Source: Actinomycetes bacterium
GTDB taxonomy: Bacteria > Actinomycetota > Acidimicrobiia > Acidimicrobiales > Bog-793
DNA: 64,000 bases
Assembly: GCA_021796535.1 (NCBI GenBank)
Contig: JAKABW010000011.1
Location: 1-64,000 of the forward strand
Direction of reading: 5' to 3'
The position numbers were made by a program, and so were the translations under genes. A model generated the notes under the pieces. The model ran no database searches, was not told the origin of the DNA, and was given only the letters and a program-made list of their open reading frames with translations. Positions 1 through 9,547 of this stretch are shown here, piece by piece; within the stretch, counting starts at the first letter, position 1, and each line of letters starts with the position of its first letter.

Positions 1-597
1 AAACATTGACTTTATTTACTCTTTTCCGTAAGCGTCATCATGTTTAAACCAAAACAGTGACACAGCAATGCTGTATCCGTATAGGTTTTTCTTGATTCTG
101 ATTACAGAAAGCGACCGAATGCTTCGATATACCGAGCCCCCCTCGAGATACCCAAGAGATAATAAAAATATATTTATTATCGGTTATCAGCCGTCAAAGC
201 GCTGAATCATTTCGACAGCACTCCCCTCCTTTGCATTTCCCCCAGCGCTCAACTTATCTATTGCACTAAGTACATAATAAGGAACCAAAAGAGGCCTGTC
301 AATAAAAAATATACCTTTTGAACAGGTATTACTGTCAGTGAGAAATAATATCACTCTTAGTAATTGGCAATTACTCTGAGTGCTATTCTTCTTACTTTTA
401 GATGTAAAATATGGTTTTGTGGGACTTGTGATCCCCTTATTCGGCATATTACAACCCGAACATCTCAATACGTTTCGTAAGGAAACGATGCAAAGAGTGA
501 GGATAGGCTGTTTAGCAATCATAATTTTACTATGACTAACAGACAGAAATGCGCAATGCTCCAAACATGTCCACCGGACTGCCCAATGGGTAACAGC
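1..597. other. AT-rich stretch without a recognisable gene
   Basis: No convincing gene is seen here. A minus-strand open frame of 145 codons (187-624) has no recognisable domain and no ribosome binding site, and its start lies inside the loop of the hairpin at 598-650. It is AT-rich and unlike the neighbouring genes in composition. A short inverted repeat (158-166 with 173-181, 9-bp arms) could be a weak AT hairpin. Nothing else is supported. Confidence 0.4.
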
Positions 598-650
598 CAA
601 TTGAATAGTGCCTATATTTGTCATTTACAAATATAGGCACTATTCAATTG
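598..650. repeat. Perfect 24-bp inverted repeat with 5-nt loop
   Basis: Positions 598-621 are the exact reverse complement of 627-650, leaving a 5-nt loop (622-626). It lies just past the stop codon of the minus-strand lipoprotein gene at 678. It may be that gene's terminator, but on the minus strand it is not followed by a clear T-run. On the plus strand the right arm is followed by a moderately T-rich stretch. It could equally be a small palindromic repeat element. The arms are 100 percent matched, which is unusual for a simple terminator. Confidence 0.75.
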
Positions 651-677
651 TACTTTTATTAGCAGCAATATGCAGAT

Positions 678-1853
678 TTATGATGAAAACGAAATATCTG
701 TCAGCGGAGCAAGAGTTTCCAGCTTTGCTGACTTAATCGATGCATCTCCTGAAGCTCCGGCAAAACTGACGCTGAAAGGGCCGTCTGTTACTGTGGCAGA
801 CTTAATAAACTTCCAATTGCTGTGCTGTAATTCCAATAAGACTTCACTGCCCGACTTTGACTTCGCACAAACGGTGCAGGCAAAACTGGCCGTTCCGACA
901 ACATACCAATTCGAGTCAGCAGAAAACATGGTTTGGATTGTCAGACCGCTTAGATTTCCCAAAAGAGTTTTGATTTTACCTGTCTTGACATTAATTACCT
1001 CAACCTTTTGATTTACGCCTTTCCCAAACAATATTCCTACAAACATTGTATTTGGCTGGCTGACATCATATTGAGGAGCCTCACTCAGTACGCCCAGAGG
1101 CTGAACAACGCCGTCGGTCTTCAATAAAAGTAGCGCGTATTTTCCCGAAGGCGCTCCAGAGGAATTCTTCAGAGGAACCGACTCAAGCACACCCACTTCT
1201 GATACGCCCAAAATTTTAGCTTTGTCTTTGAGGGTGGCAGCAAGTACTTCATTACTTGCACCGGGAACTGTCTTTGGATATGCAGAGAGAGGAACTTTAA
1301 TGGGGATTTGGTCACCCGGCGGGAGCAATACCAAATGTGATACCAAACCGTTTGACTTAGATATTTCACCCACAAATACATCCCCGGCAAATCCGGGAAT
1401 GCCGCACTGTAGTGCTCCGCAACGGATTTGCTGCAAGTGCCTCGTTTCGGAATCATAGACCCATGTCACATTGCCGGGACCGGAAGGACGCGGAGTAAGA
1501 AAAGTGGCATAATGACCGGATGCAGAAACCGATACGTCGCTTGGTACAGGAACGGCATACGTCGGAAAGTTTACCTGGGTAGGTTGTGTCACTCCTCCGG
1601 CCACTATGAATACGGATCCCGAGCTCACCCATGCCATCGAAACTGCCCGTTCAGCCGGCGACAAAGAACTGCTGCCGCCGCTGCTGCAAGAAGTTGCCAC
1701 CAATGACATCACTGAAATTAAAACTGATACTTTTACAGCTTGCAAAACGCCCCGGAATCCGGTTTGCACCTTACGGTTACTGATACGTTTAAACAGATTG
1801 ATTTTAGCTATCCGCTGCATATTTTTTCCCATAACATCGGCATATGTAGACAT
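678..1853 (-). CDS. Predicted lipoprotein of unknown function
   Basis: I do not recognise a specific family. The frame is open further upstream (to 1970), but the start at 1853 (MSTYADVMGKN) is preferred: it has a GGGGGAT purine run upstream and gives a sensible signal sequence. ATGs at 1832 and 1820 are alternatives. A basic n-region is followed by a hydrophobic stretch ending in a lipobox (SLVATSC) and a Ser/Gly-rich linker, so the protein is probably lipid-anchored outside the membrane. The mature part is rich in Val, Ser and Gly. It has WVYDSETRHLQQI-like segments and paired cysteines (CGALQC, CTVC) that suggest an extracytoplasmic beta-rich fold, possibly propeller-like. That fold is inference. 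The gene stands alone, downstream in the same direction from the peptide transporter operon but separated from it by a strong palindrome. Confidence 0.6.
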   Translation of the reverse strand: MSTYADVMGKNMQRIAKINLFKRISNRKVQTGFRGVLQAVKVSVLISVMSLVATSCSSGGSSSLSPAERAVSMAWVSSGSVFIVAGGVTQPTQVNFPTYAVPVPSDVSVSASGHYATFLTPRPSGPGNVTWVYDSETRHLQQIRCGALQCGIPGFAGDVFVGEISKSNGLVSHLVLLPPGDQIPIKVPLSAYPKTVPGASNEVLAATLKDKAKILGVSEVGVLESVPLKNSSGAPSGKYALLLLKTDGVVQPLGVLSEAPQYDVSQPNTMFVGILFGKGVNQKVEVINVKTGKIKTLLGNLSGLTIQTMFSADSNWYVVGTASFACTVCAKSKSGSEVLLELQHSNWKFIKSATVTDGPFSVSFAGASGDASIKSAKLETLAPLTDISFSS

Positions 1854-2204
1854 ATTTTTAATGATCCCCCGGCTGAAACAAACAAAGTTCATTTTCCACC
1901 ATACCGCGTTGAGACTTGCTTTAACTACAATTTCAGGCAATAAATTCCGATAAAGATTTTTTTCATCCAAAGTACTTTAAACAATACGGACTGAGATCCG
2001 AGAAAGGTTTTTTTATACAAAGAAGCGCCTGATGAGATAGATAAGCATTTCAATGTATAAATAATACTTATAAAGACATACAAGCCGATTTGTATAAACA
2101 ATAAAGAAAAGCACCGGACTGCAAATTTTTATACTTGAAAAATAGCCGCAAGAGGAATTTTAGTAACCCAAAGATTTGTCCGGATACAATTGAAATTTTA
2201 TGCA

Positions 2205-2252
2205 AAATGCAATACAGCCCAAGAGGAATTCCTCTTGGGCTGTATTGCATTT
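2205..2252 (-). terminator. Perfect 48-bp palindrome, probable terminator of transporter operon
   Basis: Positions 2205-2228 are the exact reverse complement of 2229-2252, with no spacer. The palindrome lies 47 bp past the stop of the substrate-binding protein gene. On the minus strand it is followed by a T-rich stretch (TTTTGCATAAAATTTC), as expected for an intrinsic terminator. The rest of the gap between 1854 and 2299 is AT-rich with no gene seen. Confidence 0.65.
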
Positions 2253-2299
2253 AAGGCATCTGCTATAGATAAATACCTACAACATCGGTTCCTATAAAA

Positions 2300-3967
2300 C
2301 TAGCCAACCGGCTTGAGGTGAAGTATAACGACCTCGTTGGTTGGTGCGTTCGGAGAACCCGACTCATATGTGTTCTTAGAGGTCGGCCAGTTGGTGTAGT
2401 TGGTGGAGTTGGCTTCCATGAAAGCAGCACCGTAAACGGTCGGGATAACCGGGTAGTAGCTTGCCACAAACTTCTCAACAGGAAGAAGAGCTTTTGCTTC
2501 ACCGGCTACTGTGGACTGTCCGGCTACGCTGGCCAGCATCTTGTTGACTTTCGGGTTGGCCAAACGCTCAAAGTTACCGGCGGAAGAACTCACCGAAGAA
2601 CCCAACCAGTTTTCGTACAGGTTGTAGGGGTTGATGGATGTCAGTGACCAGTGCTGTGTAAGCTGGAAACCACCATCGGCGATGTCGGCATACCAACCGT
2701 TGTCAGAGTCTCCGACCAGCTTGGCGTTAAAGCCCACGGCACGCAGTTCCTTGACAGCCAATCCGTCGTCTGAGTAGTAGTCAGAGTAGTTGGATGGGTC
2801 TGAGATCTGCAGTGTCAGTTCTTTGCCCTTCTTGTTGTAGAAGAAGTGACCTTTCATGTGCCAACCGGCCTTTTCCAGTACTTTTCTGGCGGCAGCGATG
2901 TTGGGAGTGACGTTTTCAGTCAACTTCTTGGCCGCCGGCGTCAGGTACTGGGTGAATGCAGGAAGTGTAAGACCACCGGCGTTGGTGACGGGAGCTTCAA
3001 GACCTGACTCACCGATTCTGCCGATGAGTGTTCTGTTGATACCAAGGCTGATGGCATGACGTACAGCCACCTGGTTTGTCGGGAACTTGTGCAGGTTCGG
3101 GAAGAAGGCGTTGGTGTTGACCGGAGCAAAGTAGAGAATGTGGTTCTTGCCCTTACCGAATGTCGTCTGGATACCAGGTATGAAGTTTCCTTCCCAAGTA
3201 GCGGTACCGTTCAACAGAGCGTCTTCTGCGGCTGAGCTGGAAGCGTAGGTCGGGAAAATAACTTCCGGTACGCTGTTTGCTTGCCAGTAGCCCGGGTTGG
3301 CTTTCAGTGTAATTCCTGATGTGTTGTATGAGGAAAACATGAAAGGTCCTGTTCCGACAGGATTGGCATCCGTGAAGGTGGCGGGGTCAGCGATTGTAGA
3401 CCAGATTGCTTTTGGAACTATGTAAACACTGGCAATTGCCTGCAGGTTGTCGTACTGAGGAGAAGAGAAGCTAAGCGTTACAGAGTTGCCGGACTGGGAT
3501 ACGCCCGTCAAAGGAAGACCCGAAGTGTTCAGGGTTGCGTCCGACTTGAGCAAGCCATAGGTGTAGGCAACGTCAGCAGCCGAGAAAGGAGTGCCGTTGT
3601 TCCACTTTACTCCTGATCTGATGGTGAAGGTAATTGACATTCCCTTGTTGCCCCACTTGTATCCGGTGGCCAAGAAGTCGTAAACCTTGCTTGTGTTGGC
3701 CGGGTCGAATTGGAGAAGGGGCTCGTAGATGAGGGAGTTCATACCCAGGGTGGTTGATGCCGAGTTGGACTGGAATGGGTTGAATGTCTGAGTGACGCTT
3801 GATTCCTGGCTGGATTCCATTACCAGGGGTGGAGGTGTTGCTGATTTTGTTTGGCTAGCAGATGCGGTAGCAAGACCGCCTGCCACGCCTGTAACTCCAA
3901 GGGCTGTAGACATTACTGCAGCAGTAACGACTTTCTTTGCCTGGAGTTCTTTGAAGATACGACTCAT
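2300..3967 (-). CDS. ABC transporter substrate-binding protein, family 5 (peptide/nickel type)
   Basis: This is the extracytoplasmic solute receptor of the upstream permease/ATPase operon, of the OppA/DppA/NikA class (SBP_bac_5). The 555 residues fit the family. The N-terminus is a Sec signal: basic MSRIFKELQAKK, a hydrophobic Ala/Val/Gly core and a probable cleavage near residue 37 (TASASQ). No lipobox cysteine is seen, which is unusual for a Gram-positive receptor of this class. Family features include the early YEPLLQFDP segment, the GVKWNNGTPFSAADVAYTY motif and a VGTGPFMFSSYN segment. A good ribosome binding site (GAAAGAGGT) precedes the ATG. It is the last gene of the cluster, 121 bp after the second ATPase, so it may also have its own promoter. 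Substrate specificity cannot be read from the sequence. Confidence 0.92.
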   Translation of the reverse strand: MSRIFKELQAKKVVTAAVMSTALGVTGVAGGLATASASQTKSATPPPLVMESSQESSVTQTFNPFQSNSASTTLGMNSLIYEPLLQFDPANTSKVYDFLATGYKWGNKGMSITFTIRSGVKWNNGTPFSAADVAYTYGLLKSDATLNTSGLPLTGVSQSGNSVTLSFSSPQYDNLQAIASVYIVPKAIWSTIADPATFTDANPVGTGPFMFSSYNTSGITLKANPGYWQANSVPEVIFPTYASSSAAEDALLNGTATWEGNFIPGIQTTFGKGKNHILYFAPVNTNAFFPNLHKFPTNQVAVRHAISLGINRTLIGRIGESGLEAPVTNAGGLTLPAFTQYLTPAAKKLTENVTPNIAAARKVLEKAGWHMKGHFFYNKKGKELTLQISDPSNYSDYYSDDGLAVKELRAVGFNAKLVGDSDNGWYADIADGGFQLTQHWSLTSINPYNLYENWLGSSVSSSAGNFERLANPKVNKMLASVAGQSTVAGEAKALLPVEKFVASYYPVIPTVYGAAFMEANSTNYTNWPTSKNTYESGSPNAPTNEVVILHLKPVG

Positions 3968-4088
3968 TTTGTACCTCTTTCTTTCTTTTTATGCTGCGGG
4001 TTTATATTGTATGCAACTTTTATAAGTCATAGCAGTTGCATTTACTGCTTCAGCCTATTTTGGTACTTGGATACCTCAAAGGCTGTTC

Positions 4089-5408
4089 TCAGGCTATAGT
4101 GCCATCCTCTGATGCCCTTTCTGACACTACAGTTTGAGAGTTTGTGCCGTGTCCAGACGAATTTGTCATATCGGACACGTTAGGCGAACCATAATTGCTG
4201 TCTTGCTTATTTTTTAGCGGAGCGTGTGTTCCGTGTAAAGTCACATTTTCCGTACTCCCGGTTCCGGATGACTTAACAGGAATTTGTTTGAAAATCGAAT
4301 TCGCAATTGCTTTATCTATATGCCAGCATGCCACTTGCCTGTGTTGCGATACGGTCAGGAGGGGGGGCATTTCCGCCGCACATTTTTCGTCTGCAAACGG
4401 ACATCTCGGAGTAAATCTACAACCTGCCGTGGAAGTTAAAGCACTTCCCGTTTGCCTTGGCTTTGTTACTTGATTGGCCGTCTTTGCCTCACGTATGCTG
4501 CTTCCCAAAGCATCCGGGTCGGGAGCCGCACTCACAAGAAGCTGAGTATAGGGATGAACCGGCGTCTGTGTCACATCCTCAGACGGACCACGCTCAACAA
4601 TATCGCCGCCGTAGATCACTATTGTTTCATCGGCAAAATAACGCGCCGAAGCGATATCGTGGGTTATGTAAAGTACGGCAAGGCTAAATCTGTCCCTCAG
4701 GTCATCCAGCAAACTCAAAACTTCCAACCTGATTGAGACATCCAGCATAGATACCGGTTCGTCTGCCAACAAAACTTTTGGTCTGGCCGCCAAAGCACGG
4801 GCAATGGCGACACGCTGTCTTTGGCCTCCGGAAAGTTCGTAAGGGAATTTATCGACAAATTGGTCTGATGGAATTAATCGGACTTGGCTCAGCAACGAAA
4901 ATACTTCTTTTTCTACGGCTGCTCTTTTGAGCTTGGGTTGATGGATTTCAATGGGTCGCTTTAGGTGATGGCGAACTTTGTGAATTGCATTCAGTGAGGA
5001 AAATGGGTCCTGAAACACCATTTGAACTTCTCTTTTGTATGCACGAAAACTTCTGTTGGATTTAATGGAAACCGGCTGGCCATTCAAAATAATGTCACCG
5101 CTTGTTTTCGGAATTTGCCCGGCCAATAAACCGGCAATGGTGGATTTCCCGGAACCGCTTTCTCCCACAAGAGCAACAACCGATTTTTCGTACAAAGCAA
5201 AATTGGCTTGACGCACAGCCGATATATAGTCTCGTGAAGTAAGTCCGAGTTTATATACTTTTGTAAGATCTTTGCTTTCCATGACCAACCGGCCTCTGGC
5301 GGCAGCCACAGAAACAAAATCTCCGGCGTAGGTGTTGGATAAATACTCCATGCCCTTTTCACCGACTAACGGCATATTTGTTGGTAATGGTTGTGATATG
5401 TCACTCAT
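4089..5408 (-). CDS. Oligopeptide/dipeptide ABC transporter ATP-binding protein (OppF/DppF type)
   Basis: This is the second nucleotide-binding subunit of the peptide-type importer, acting at the cytoplasmic face. Walker A (GESGSGKST) is at residues 82-90. The Q-loop (MVFQDPFSSLN), the signature LSGGQRQRVAIARAL, Walker B (VLLADEP) and the switch histidine segment (YITHD) are all present. A C-terminal oligopeptide/dipeptide transporter domain carries CRFTPRCPFADEKCA, the usual cysteine-rich motif. A tail of roughly 80 Ser/Thr/Gly-rich residues after it is longer than usual. The start overlaps the end of the preceding ATPase gene by 4 bp, indicating translational coupling. Confidence 0.93.
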   Translation of the reverse strand: MSDISQPLPTNMPLVGEKGMEYLSNTYAGDFVSVAAARGRLVMESKDLTKVYKLGLTSRDYISAVRQANFALYEKSVVALVGESGSGKSTIAGLLAGQIPKTSGDIILNGQPVSIKSNRSFRAYKREVQMVFQDPFSSLNAIHKVRHHLKRPIEIHQPKLKRAAVEKEVFSLLSQVRLIPSDQFVDKFPYELSGGQRQRVAIARALAARPKVLLADEPVSMLDVSIRLEVLSLLDDLRDRFSLAVLYITHDIASARYFADETIVIYGGDIVERGPSEDVTQTPVHPYTQLLVSAAPDPDALGSSIREAKTANQVTKPRQTGSALTSTAGCRFTPRCPFADEKCAAEMPPLLTVSQHRQVACWHIDKAIANSIFKQIPVKSSGTGSTENVTLHGTHAPLKNKQDSNYGSPNVSDMTNSSGHGTNSQTVVSERASEDGTIA

Positions 5409-6586
5409 AGCATTAAACCTTTTTTAAGCGTTTCGCCATCAGCGGATGCATGCATCGGCTGATCGAGATGAACGGCATCGTCAACTAAATCCGGAGCTTT
5501 CCAACGCTTATCGGCACCCGGACCGGGGTGGAAAGGACAGGCCGATAAATGTGGTTCGGCAAAGTCCCGCGAAATATTTTGCAAATTCATACTCACGGAT
5601 CTGCAGGCAGAAGCGGCATGCCTACAACGCTGGAAAAATGGGCATCCCGGGGGCAAATTGCGCAAGTCGGGAGGAGAACCGGGAATGCCTGCCAATGTCT
5701 TTTTTGGCCCTCTGAGGGAGGGGAATGAACTCAACAAGCCTTCCGTGTAAGGATGAGCGGTTTGGTATTGCAAATCTTTTGAGGATGCCACTTCAAGCAA
5801 CTTTCCTCCATACATTATCGCTATACGATCAGAAAGTTCCAATAACAAAGAAAGGTCATGCGTAATAAATATAACAGCAAAATTTAGTTGCTGCTTAATT
5901 TCGATAATTTGTGTTAGAATTTCACGCTGCACCACTACATCAAGAGCAGTAGTGGGCTCATCCATAATGACAATTTCTGGGTCGGCCGCCAATGCCATGG
6001 CAATCATAACTCTTTGACGCATTCCACCCGACAGCTCATGGGGATAACTTTTTATTCTCTGTCGAGGAATCCCTACCAGATCAAGCAACATCTCTGAGCG
6101 TTCGTTACGGGCAGTTGTGGTCATCGGAAGGTGCGCCCTAATGGCGTCGTCCAATTGATCTCCGACGGTTATAACAGGGTTGAGAGCATTCATGGCGCTT
6201 TGAAAAACTATAGCAATTTCTCTCCAACGCAACTGTCGCAGCTGTTTTGCAGCCAACGCCGTTATCTCTATGCCTTCCCGCGGAGCCCTCCGCCCCCTGT
6301 ATGTTACTTTTCCGTCGGTGATTATTGCCGGCGACCTCAACAGTCTGCAGGCACCATAGGCCAGTGTAGACTTACCGGATCCGCTTTCTCCCGCCAGGCC
6401 CAAAACCTCTGAACGCTTGAGATCTATGGTAACGCGGTCGGTAGCCTTAACATCTCCTTGAATCGAACGGTATGCGATTGAAAAGTTTTCTATAGACAGA
6501 ACCGGTGCCTCTGTATCGTAGGTTTCGGATCCCGAAATGTCCAAAAGCAAATTGGCATTTTTGTTCGACGTAAATAGCTTGCCCAT
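5405..6586 (-). CDS. Oligopeptide/dipeptide ABC transporter ATP-binding protein (OppD/DppD type)
   Basis: This is the first nucleotide-binding subunit of the importer. Walker A (GESGSGKST) is at residues 66-74. The Q-loop IVFQSAMNALNPV, the signature LSGGMRQRVMIAMAL, Walker B (IVIMDEPTTALD) and FITHDLSLL follow in order. The C-terminal oligopeptide/dipeptide domain has the CPFFQRC motif. A GGAT-type ribosome binding site precedes the ATG. It starts 6 bp after the DppC-like permease gene and overlaps the next ATPase gene by 4 bp, so it is an inner gene of one operon. Confidence 0.93.
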   Translation of the reverse strand: MGKLFTSNKNANLLLDISGSETYDTEAPVLSIENFSIAYRSIQGDVKATDRVTIDLKRSEVLGLAGESGSGKSTLAYGACRLLRSPAIITDGKVTYRGRRAPREGIEITALAAKQLRQLRWREIAIVFQSAMNALNPVITVGDQLDDAIRAHLPMTTTARNERSEMLLDLVGIPRQRIKSYPHELSGGMRQRVMIAMALAADPEIVIMDEPTTALDVVVQREILTQIIEIKQQLNFAVIFITHDLSLLLELSDRIAIMYGGKLLEVASSKDLQYQTAHPYTEGLLSSFPSLRGPKKTLAGIPGSPPDLRNLPPGCPFFQRCRHAASACRSVSMNLQNISRDFAEPHLSACPFHPGPGADKRWKAPDLVDDAVHLDQPMHASADGETLKKGLML

Positions 6587-6592
6587 ATAATA

Positions 6593-7708
6593 TTATCCTT
6601 CAGACTTAGGGGAAGTCTCTAAAGATCTCCTTGAGAAACCGTTGCTTGTCAACTTTGAAAGAAAGCCTTTCTCCCCTTGATTTGAAAGCAAAGCAAGGAC
6701 GGGGGTCGGGTCCGAAGGACGCATATTCTTTCTTCCCAATTTGCCATACCTGTTGGCATCTCTCAACCTTGGATTGCCAATCTCGTCCAGACCGTAATTC
6801 AACAGCACAAGGCCCATACCAAACACGGCGACTATCAGAGCCGGAGGCATATACCACCAAATGTAGCCGCTTTGGATGGCAACCTGGTTTTGCGCATTGA
6901 ACAACATTCCACCCAAAGTGATGGCCGTTGTGTCAAACCCAAGGAACATAAGACCGACGGACGCTGTGATGCCGTAAAGGACAGCATAAATAAAACCTGA
7001 GGCAATCAGGCTTATCATTCTTGGGGTAATCTCGATGGCCATAATACGGAAATTGCTTTCGCCGGTTTCCTTCGCCGCAGCCACAAAATCCTGATTTCGC
7101 AACGACATGGTCTGGGCGCGTATGACTTTTGCCCCCCATGGCCATCCCAATACACTCAAAACAAGGGCCATGGTATAGGTTCCGTTATTTTGAAGAAACG
7201 CTTCAAGCACTATCAACAGCGGCAAAGCCGGTATCATCAGGAATACATTGGTAAACAGAGACAGTATATGATCAAATATACCGCCGTAATAACCGGCCAA
7301 AACTCCTATAACTATTGCAACTGTCGTTGATATGAGGCCTGTTATCAGGCCCAACAAAAGTGTAGGACCGGTGCCGACAAGTACCTCAGACAGAACGTCA
7401 TTACCTTGGTAGTCGGTACCGAGCCAGTGGCTGAAGGATGGGGAATTGTTGACAATATTAGGATTGGTAAGGTTGGAGTTTGGGTTATAAGGTCTTACGA
7501 AAGGACCTATAACGGAAAGCAAAACAAAAAATACTATTATCAGAAGTCCTACTTTAAACTTCCTCGGTGTATTGCGGTAGGCAGATATTAGTCTTTTGAT
7601 GACAGACTTTCTACCGGTGGGGGCCTCAATTTTTAAGGCGTTCGCTGCCGTATTGTTAATTGAATTCGATTGATCGCTTCCCATACCAGTGGTCAATTGT
7701 GCGCTCAT
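6593..7708 (-). CDS. Peptide-type ABC transporter permease (DppC/OppC type)
   Basis: This is one of the two membrane subunits of the importer. After a cytoplasmic N-terminus with a basic segment (KRLISAYRNTPRKFKVG) comes the first membrane span, the conserved HWLGTDYQGNDVLSEVLVGT segment, and a set of further spans. The binding-protein-dependent transport motif (EAA loop) is near AAAKETGESNFRIMAIEITP. At 371 residues it is somewhat long because of a C-terminal cytoplasmic tail of about 60 residues ending in KLTSNGFSRRSLETSPKSEG. It overlaps the upstream permease gene by 4 bp. Confidence 0.92.
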   Translation of the reverse strand: MSAQLTTGMGSDQSNSINNTAANALKIEAPTGRKSVIKRLISAYRNTPRKFKVGLLIIVFFVLLSVIGPFVRPYNPNSNLTNPNIVNNSPSFSHWLGTDYQGNDVLSEVLVGTGPTLLLGLITGLISTTVAIVIGVLAGYYGGIFDHILSLFTNVFLMIPALPLLIVLEAFLQNNGTYTMALVLSVLGWPWGAKVIRAQTMSLRNQDFVAAAKETGESNFRIMAIEITPRMISLIASGFIYAVLYGITASVGLMFLGFDTTAITLGGMLFNAQNQVAIQSGYIWWYMPPALIVAVFGMGLVLLNYGLDEIGNPRLRDANRYGKLGRKNMRPSDPTPVLALLSNQGEKGFLSKLTSNGFSRRSLETSPKSEG

Positions 7709-8721
7709 GAGTTTGCGGCCCTCTTTCGTATTCTCGGGTCTAAAAGAGCATAGACACCGTCAGCTATGAAGTTTGCAACCAAGACAGCCAGGGAGATACA
7801 TAAGAACAGCCCTGTCAGTAAGAAGTAGTCGTCCTGTGTAACGGCCGTGTACATCATGTTGCCAACACCTGGATAAGAAAAGACTATCTCCATAATCAGC
7901 ACTCCAGAAACTGCCAATGAAATAGCGTTGGCAAAACCAGCTACATTAGGTATGATAGCATTTCTGGCACCATACGTCATGACCACTCGCCAATTGGAAA
8001 GACCCTTTGCCTGTGCGGCCAAAACGTATTCTTCGCTGACCGTCGTAATCATAACATTACGCATACCCACGGCCCAGCCAGACATATTGGCCAGCACCAG
8101 TGTTATAGCCGGGAGAATAGAGTGAAAGAGAGCTGACGATATAAATGCCCACGTCCAACCGATCTGTATACCTGCCGCCACTCCTCCGTAATCAGGTAAA
8201 CCGGTGTTCCACTGTACGGTGAGGAAGTACAAAAGGAAGATTCCCAAAATAAAATAAGGCATGCCCTGAAAGAAGGACAAGAACGGCAACGATCCATCGA
8301 TACTGCCGCCTCTTCGCCAAGCAGATACGATGCCTATGAGAGTTCCGACAAGAAAAGCTATGATCGTTGAAATACCGACCAAACACAGCGTCCATGGCAA
8401 TGTCGAGGCTATGACATGGGCTACGGTCTCATTTTGACTAAAAGAATACCCGAGGTTCCCGTGAACCAAATTAATCAAATAATGCCAGTATTGAGACAAG
8501 ATACTGACTTTGTGTAAACCGCAATGCGGCGAATACGTATCAGTCTGTTGTGCTACGGCACAAACAGTCTTGGGGCTTACGTTAGAACCGCCTTGACTTA
8601 ACTTTACCAACTCAGCTTCAATTGGGTTACCAGGCATCATGTGGGGAAGGAAAAAATTTATGGTAATAGCTATGAAGGCTGCTACTATATAAAATCCCAA
8701 CCTTTGGAGTATATACTTCAT
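7705..8721 (-). CDS. Peptide-type ABC transporter permease (DppB/OppB type)
   Basis: This is the first gene of the importer operon. The start MKYILQRLGFYIVAAFIAITINFFLPHMMPGNP is typical of DppB/OppB subunits, and the end (DGVYALLDPRIRKR) is the family's usual C-terminus. The EAA loop lies at VLAAQAKGLSNWRVVMTYGARNAIIP. About six membrane spans are visible. A strong AGGGGA ribosome binding site precedes the ATG. The promoter should lie in the AT-rich region upstream (8722-8900), but I cannot pick a single convincing one. Permease-permease-ATPase-ATPase-receptor is the standard order for this transporter class. Confidence 0.92.
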   Translation of the reverse strand: MKYILQRLGFYIVAAFIAITINFFLPHMMPGNPIEAELVKLSQGGSNVSPKTVCAVAQQTDTYSPHCGLHKVSILSQYWHYLINLVHGNLGYSFSQNETVAHVIASTLPWTLCLVGISTIIAFLVGTLIGIVSAWRRGGSIDGSLPFLSFFQGMPYFILGIFLLYFLTVQWNTGLPDYGGVAAGIQIGWTWAFISSALFHSILPAITLVLANMSGWAVGMRNVMITTVSEEYVLAAQAKGLSNWRVVMTYGARNAIIPNVAGFANAISLAVSGVLIMEIVFSYPGVGNMMYTAVTQDDYFLLTGLFLCISLAVLVANFIADGVYALLDPRIRKRAANS

Positions 8722-9547
8722 TAAATATTCCCCTCTTTTACCCCTTGACTAATGCATTAACTTGTTGTGCTCATCACTTTTCACAAGAGAATTAATTTGA
8801 ATACTCTACCATACTCTTATTTGCCAATAACATAGATGGTATACATATTTCGCGGACACGATCCAAAAGTTACTAAACTCCTTTTTCTACTGCGCTTTTA
8901 CGGTACTTTACAATCATAGCTCACAAAAAAAATTCATGTACCGTTACACCGCTGTCCGCTACGGCAAGAACGCCCACACGGTTCTGAATGGGCCAATTTT
9001 CCCTGCCGCCAAATTGTGCTTCTCTTTCTTTTTTCCTGTACTACTTTTTATTTCTGTCAACAGACCATATGGAATATGCTTTACGATTATATTACAACTT
9101 TACAATTATTCTATTATTATCGCTTCTAAAATCAAAAATTTTTCGTACTAAAAAATTTTGTGGACAAACTCTTCAAACCTTGACGTCATGCGGCAATGTC
9201 AGAGCCGGTTCGCTTTGATCTGTTTCACCAAAAAGCCGTCGCCTGGAAATTGCCGTCTAAACCAAATAATCGGCCGCTTTGATATCATCGGCTGTCCGAC
9301 TGTGAATTTTTTCCGACATTTACCGGCTCCCATACGGACCGGGTGGCTAGCCGCTGTCCTTGTTTGCGAAACTGTGTTTTTGCTTGCTGCGTATCCGTTA
9401 GCTTGATAAAGTGTAAACACGGAGGGAATGAAAGACGCTTTCACAATATTATACGTGATTTATGCAGTCAGAAAGTTGCCAAATTATTATCGTATCCCTG
9501 AATAGGCCACGGTATCCGATACTCAATTCGACTGAGTCAGGAATACG
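8722..9547. other. Long intergenic region between divergent transcription units
   Basis: This 826-bp gap lies between the minus-strand importer operon and the plus-strand YfhO-like gene. The part near 8722-9150 is AT-rich and should hold the importer promoter. The part near 9180-9450 is more GC-rich and has overlapping open frames on both strands (9158-9406 plus, 9199-9444 minus). Neither has a recognisable domain or a ribosome binding site. No tRNA, riboswitch or repeat was recognised. Confidence 0.45.

Noticed and set aside
187-624. 145-codon minus-strand open frame at the left edge
   Set aside because: No recognisable domain, no ribosome binding site, AT-rich codon use unlike neighbours, and its start sits in the loop of a perfect hairpin.
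9158-9444. Overlapping open frames on both strands upstream of the YfhO-like gene
   Set aside because: Neither shows a domain, signal sequence or ribosome binding site; GC-rich patch only.
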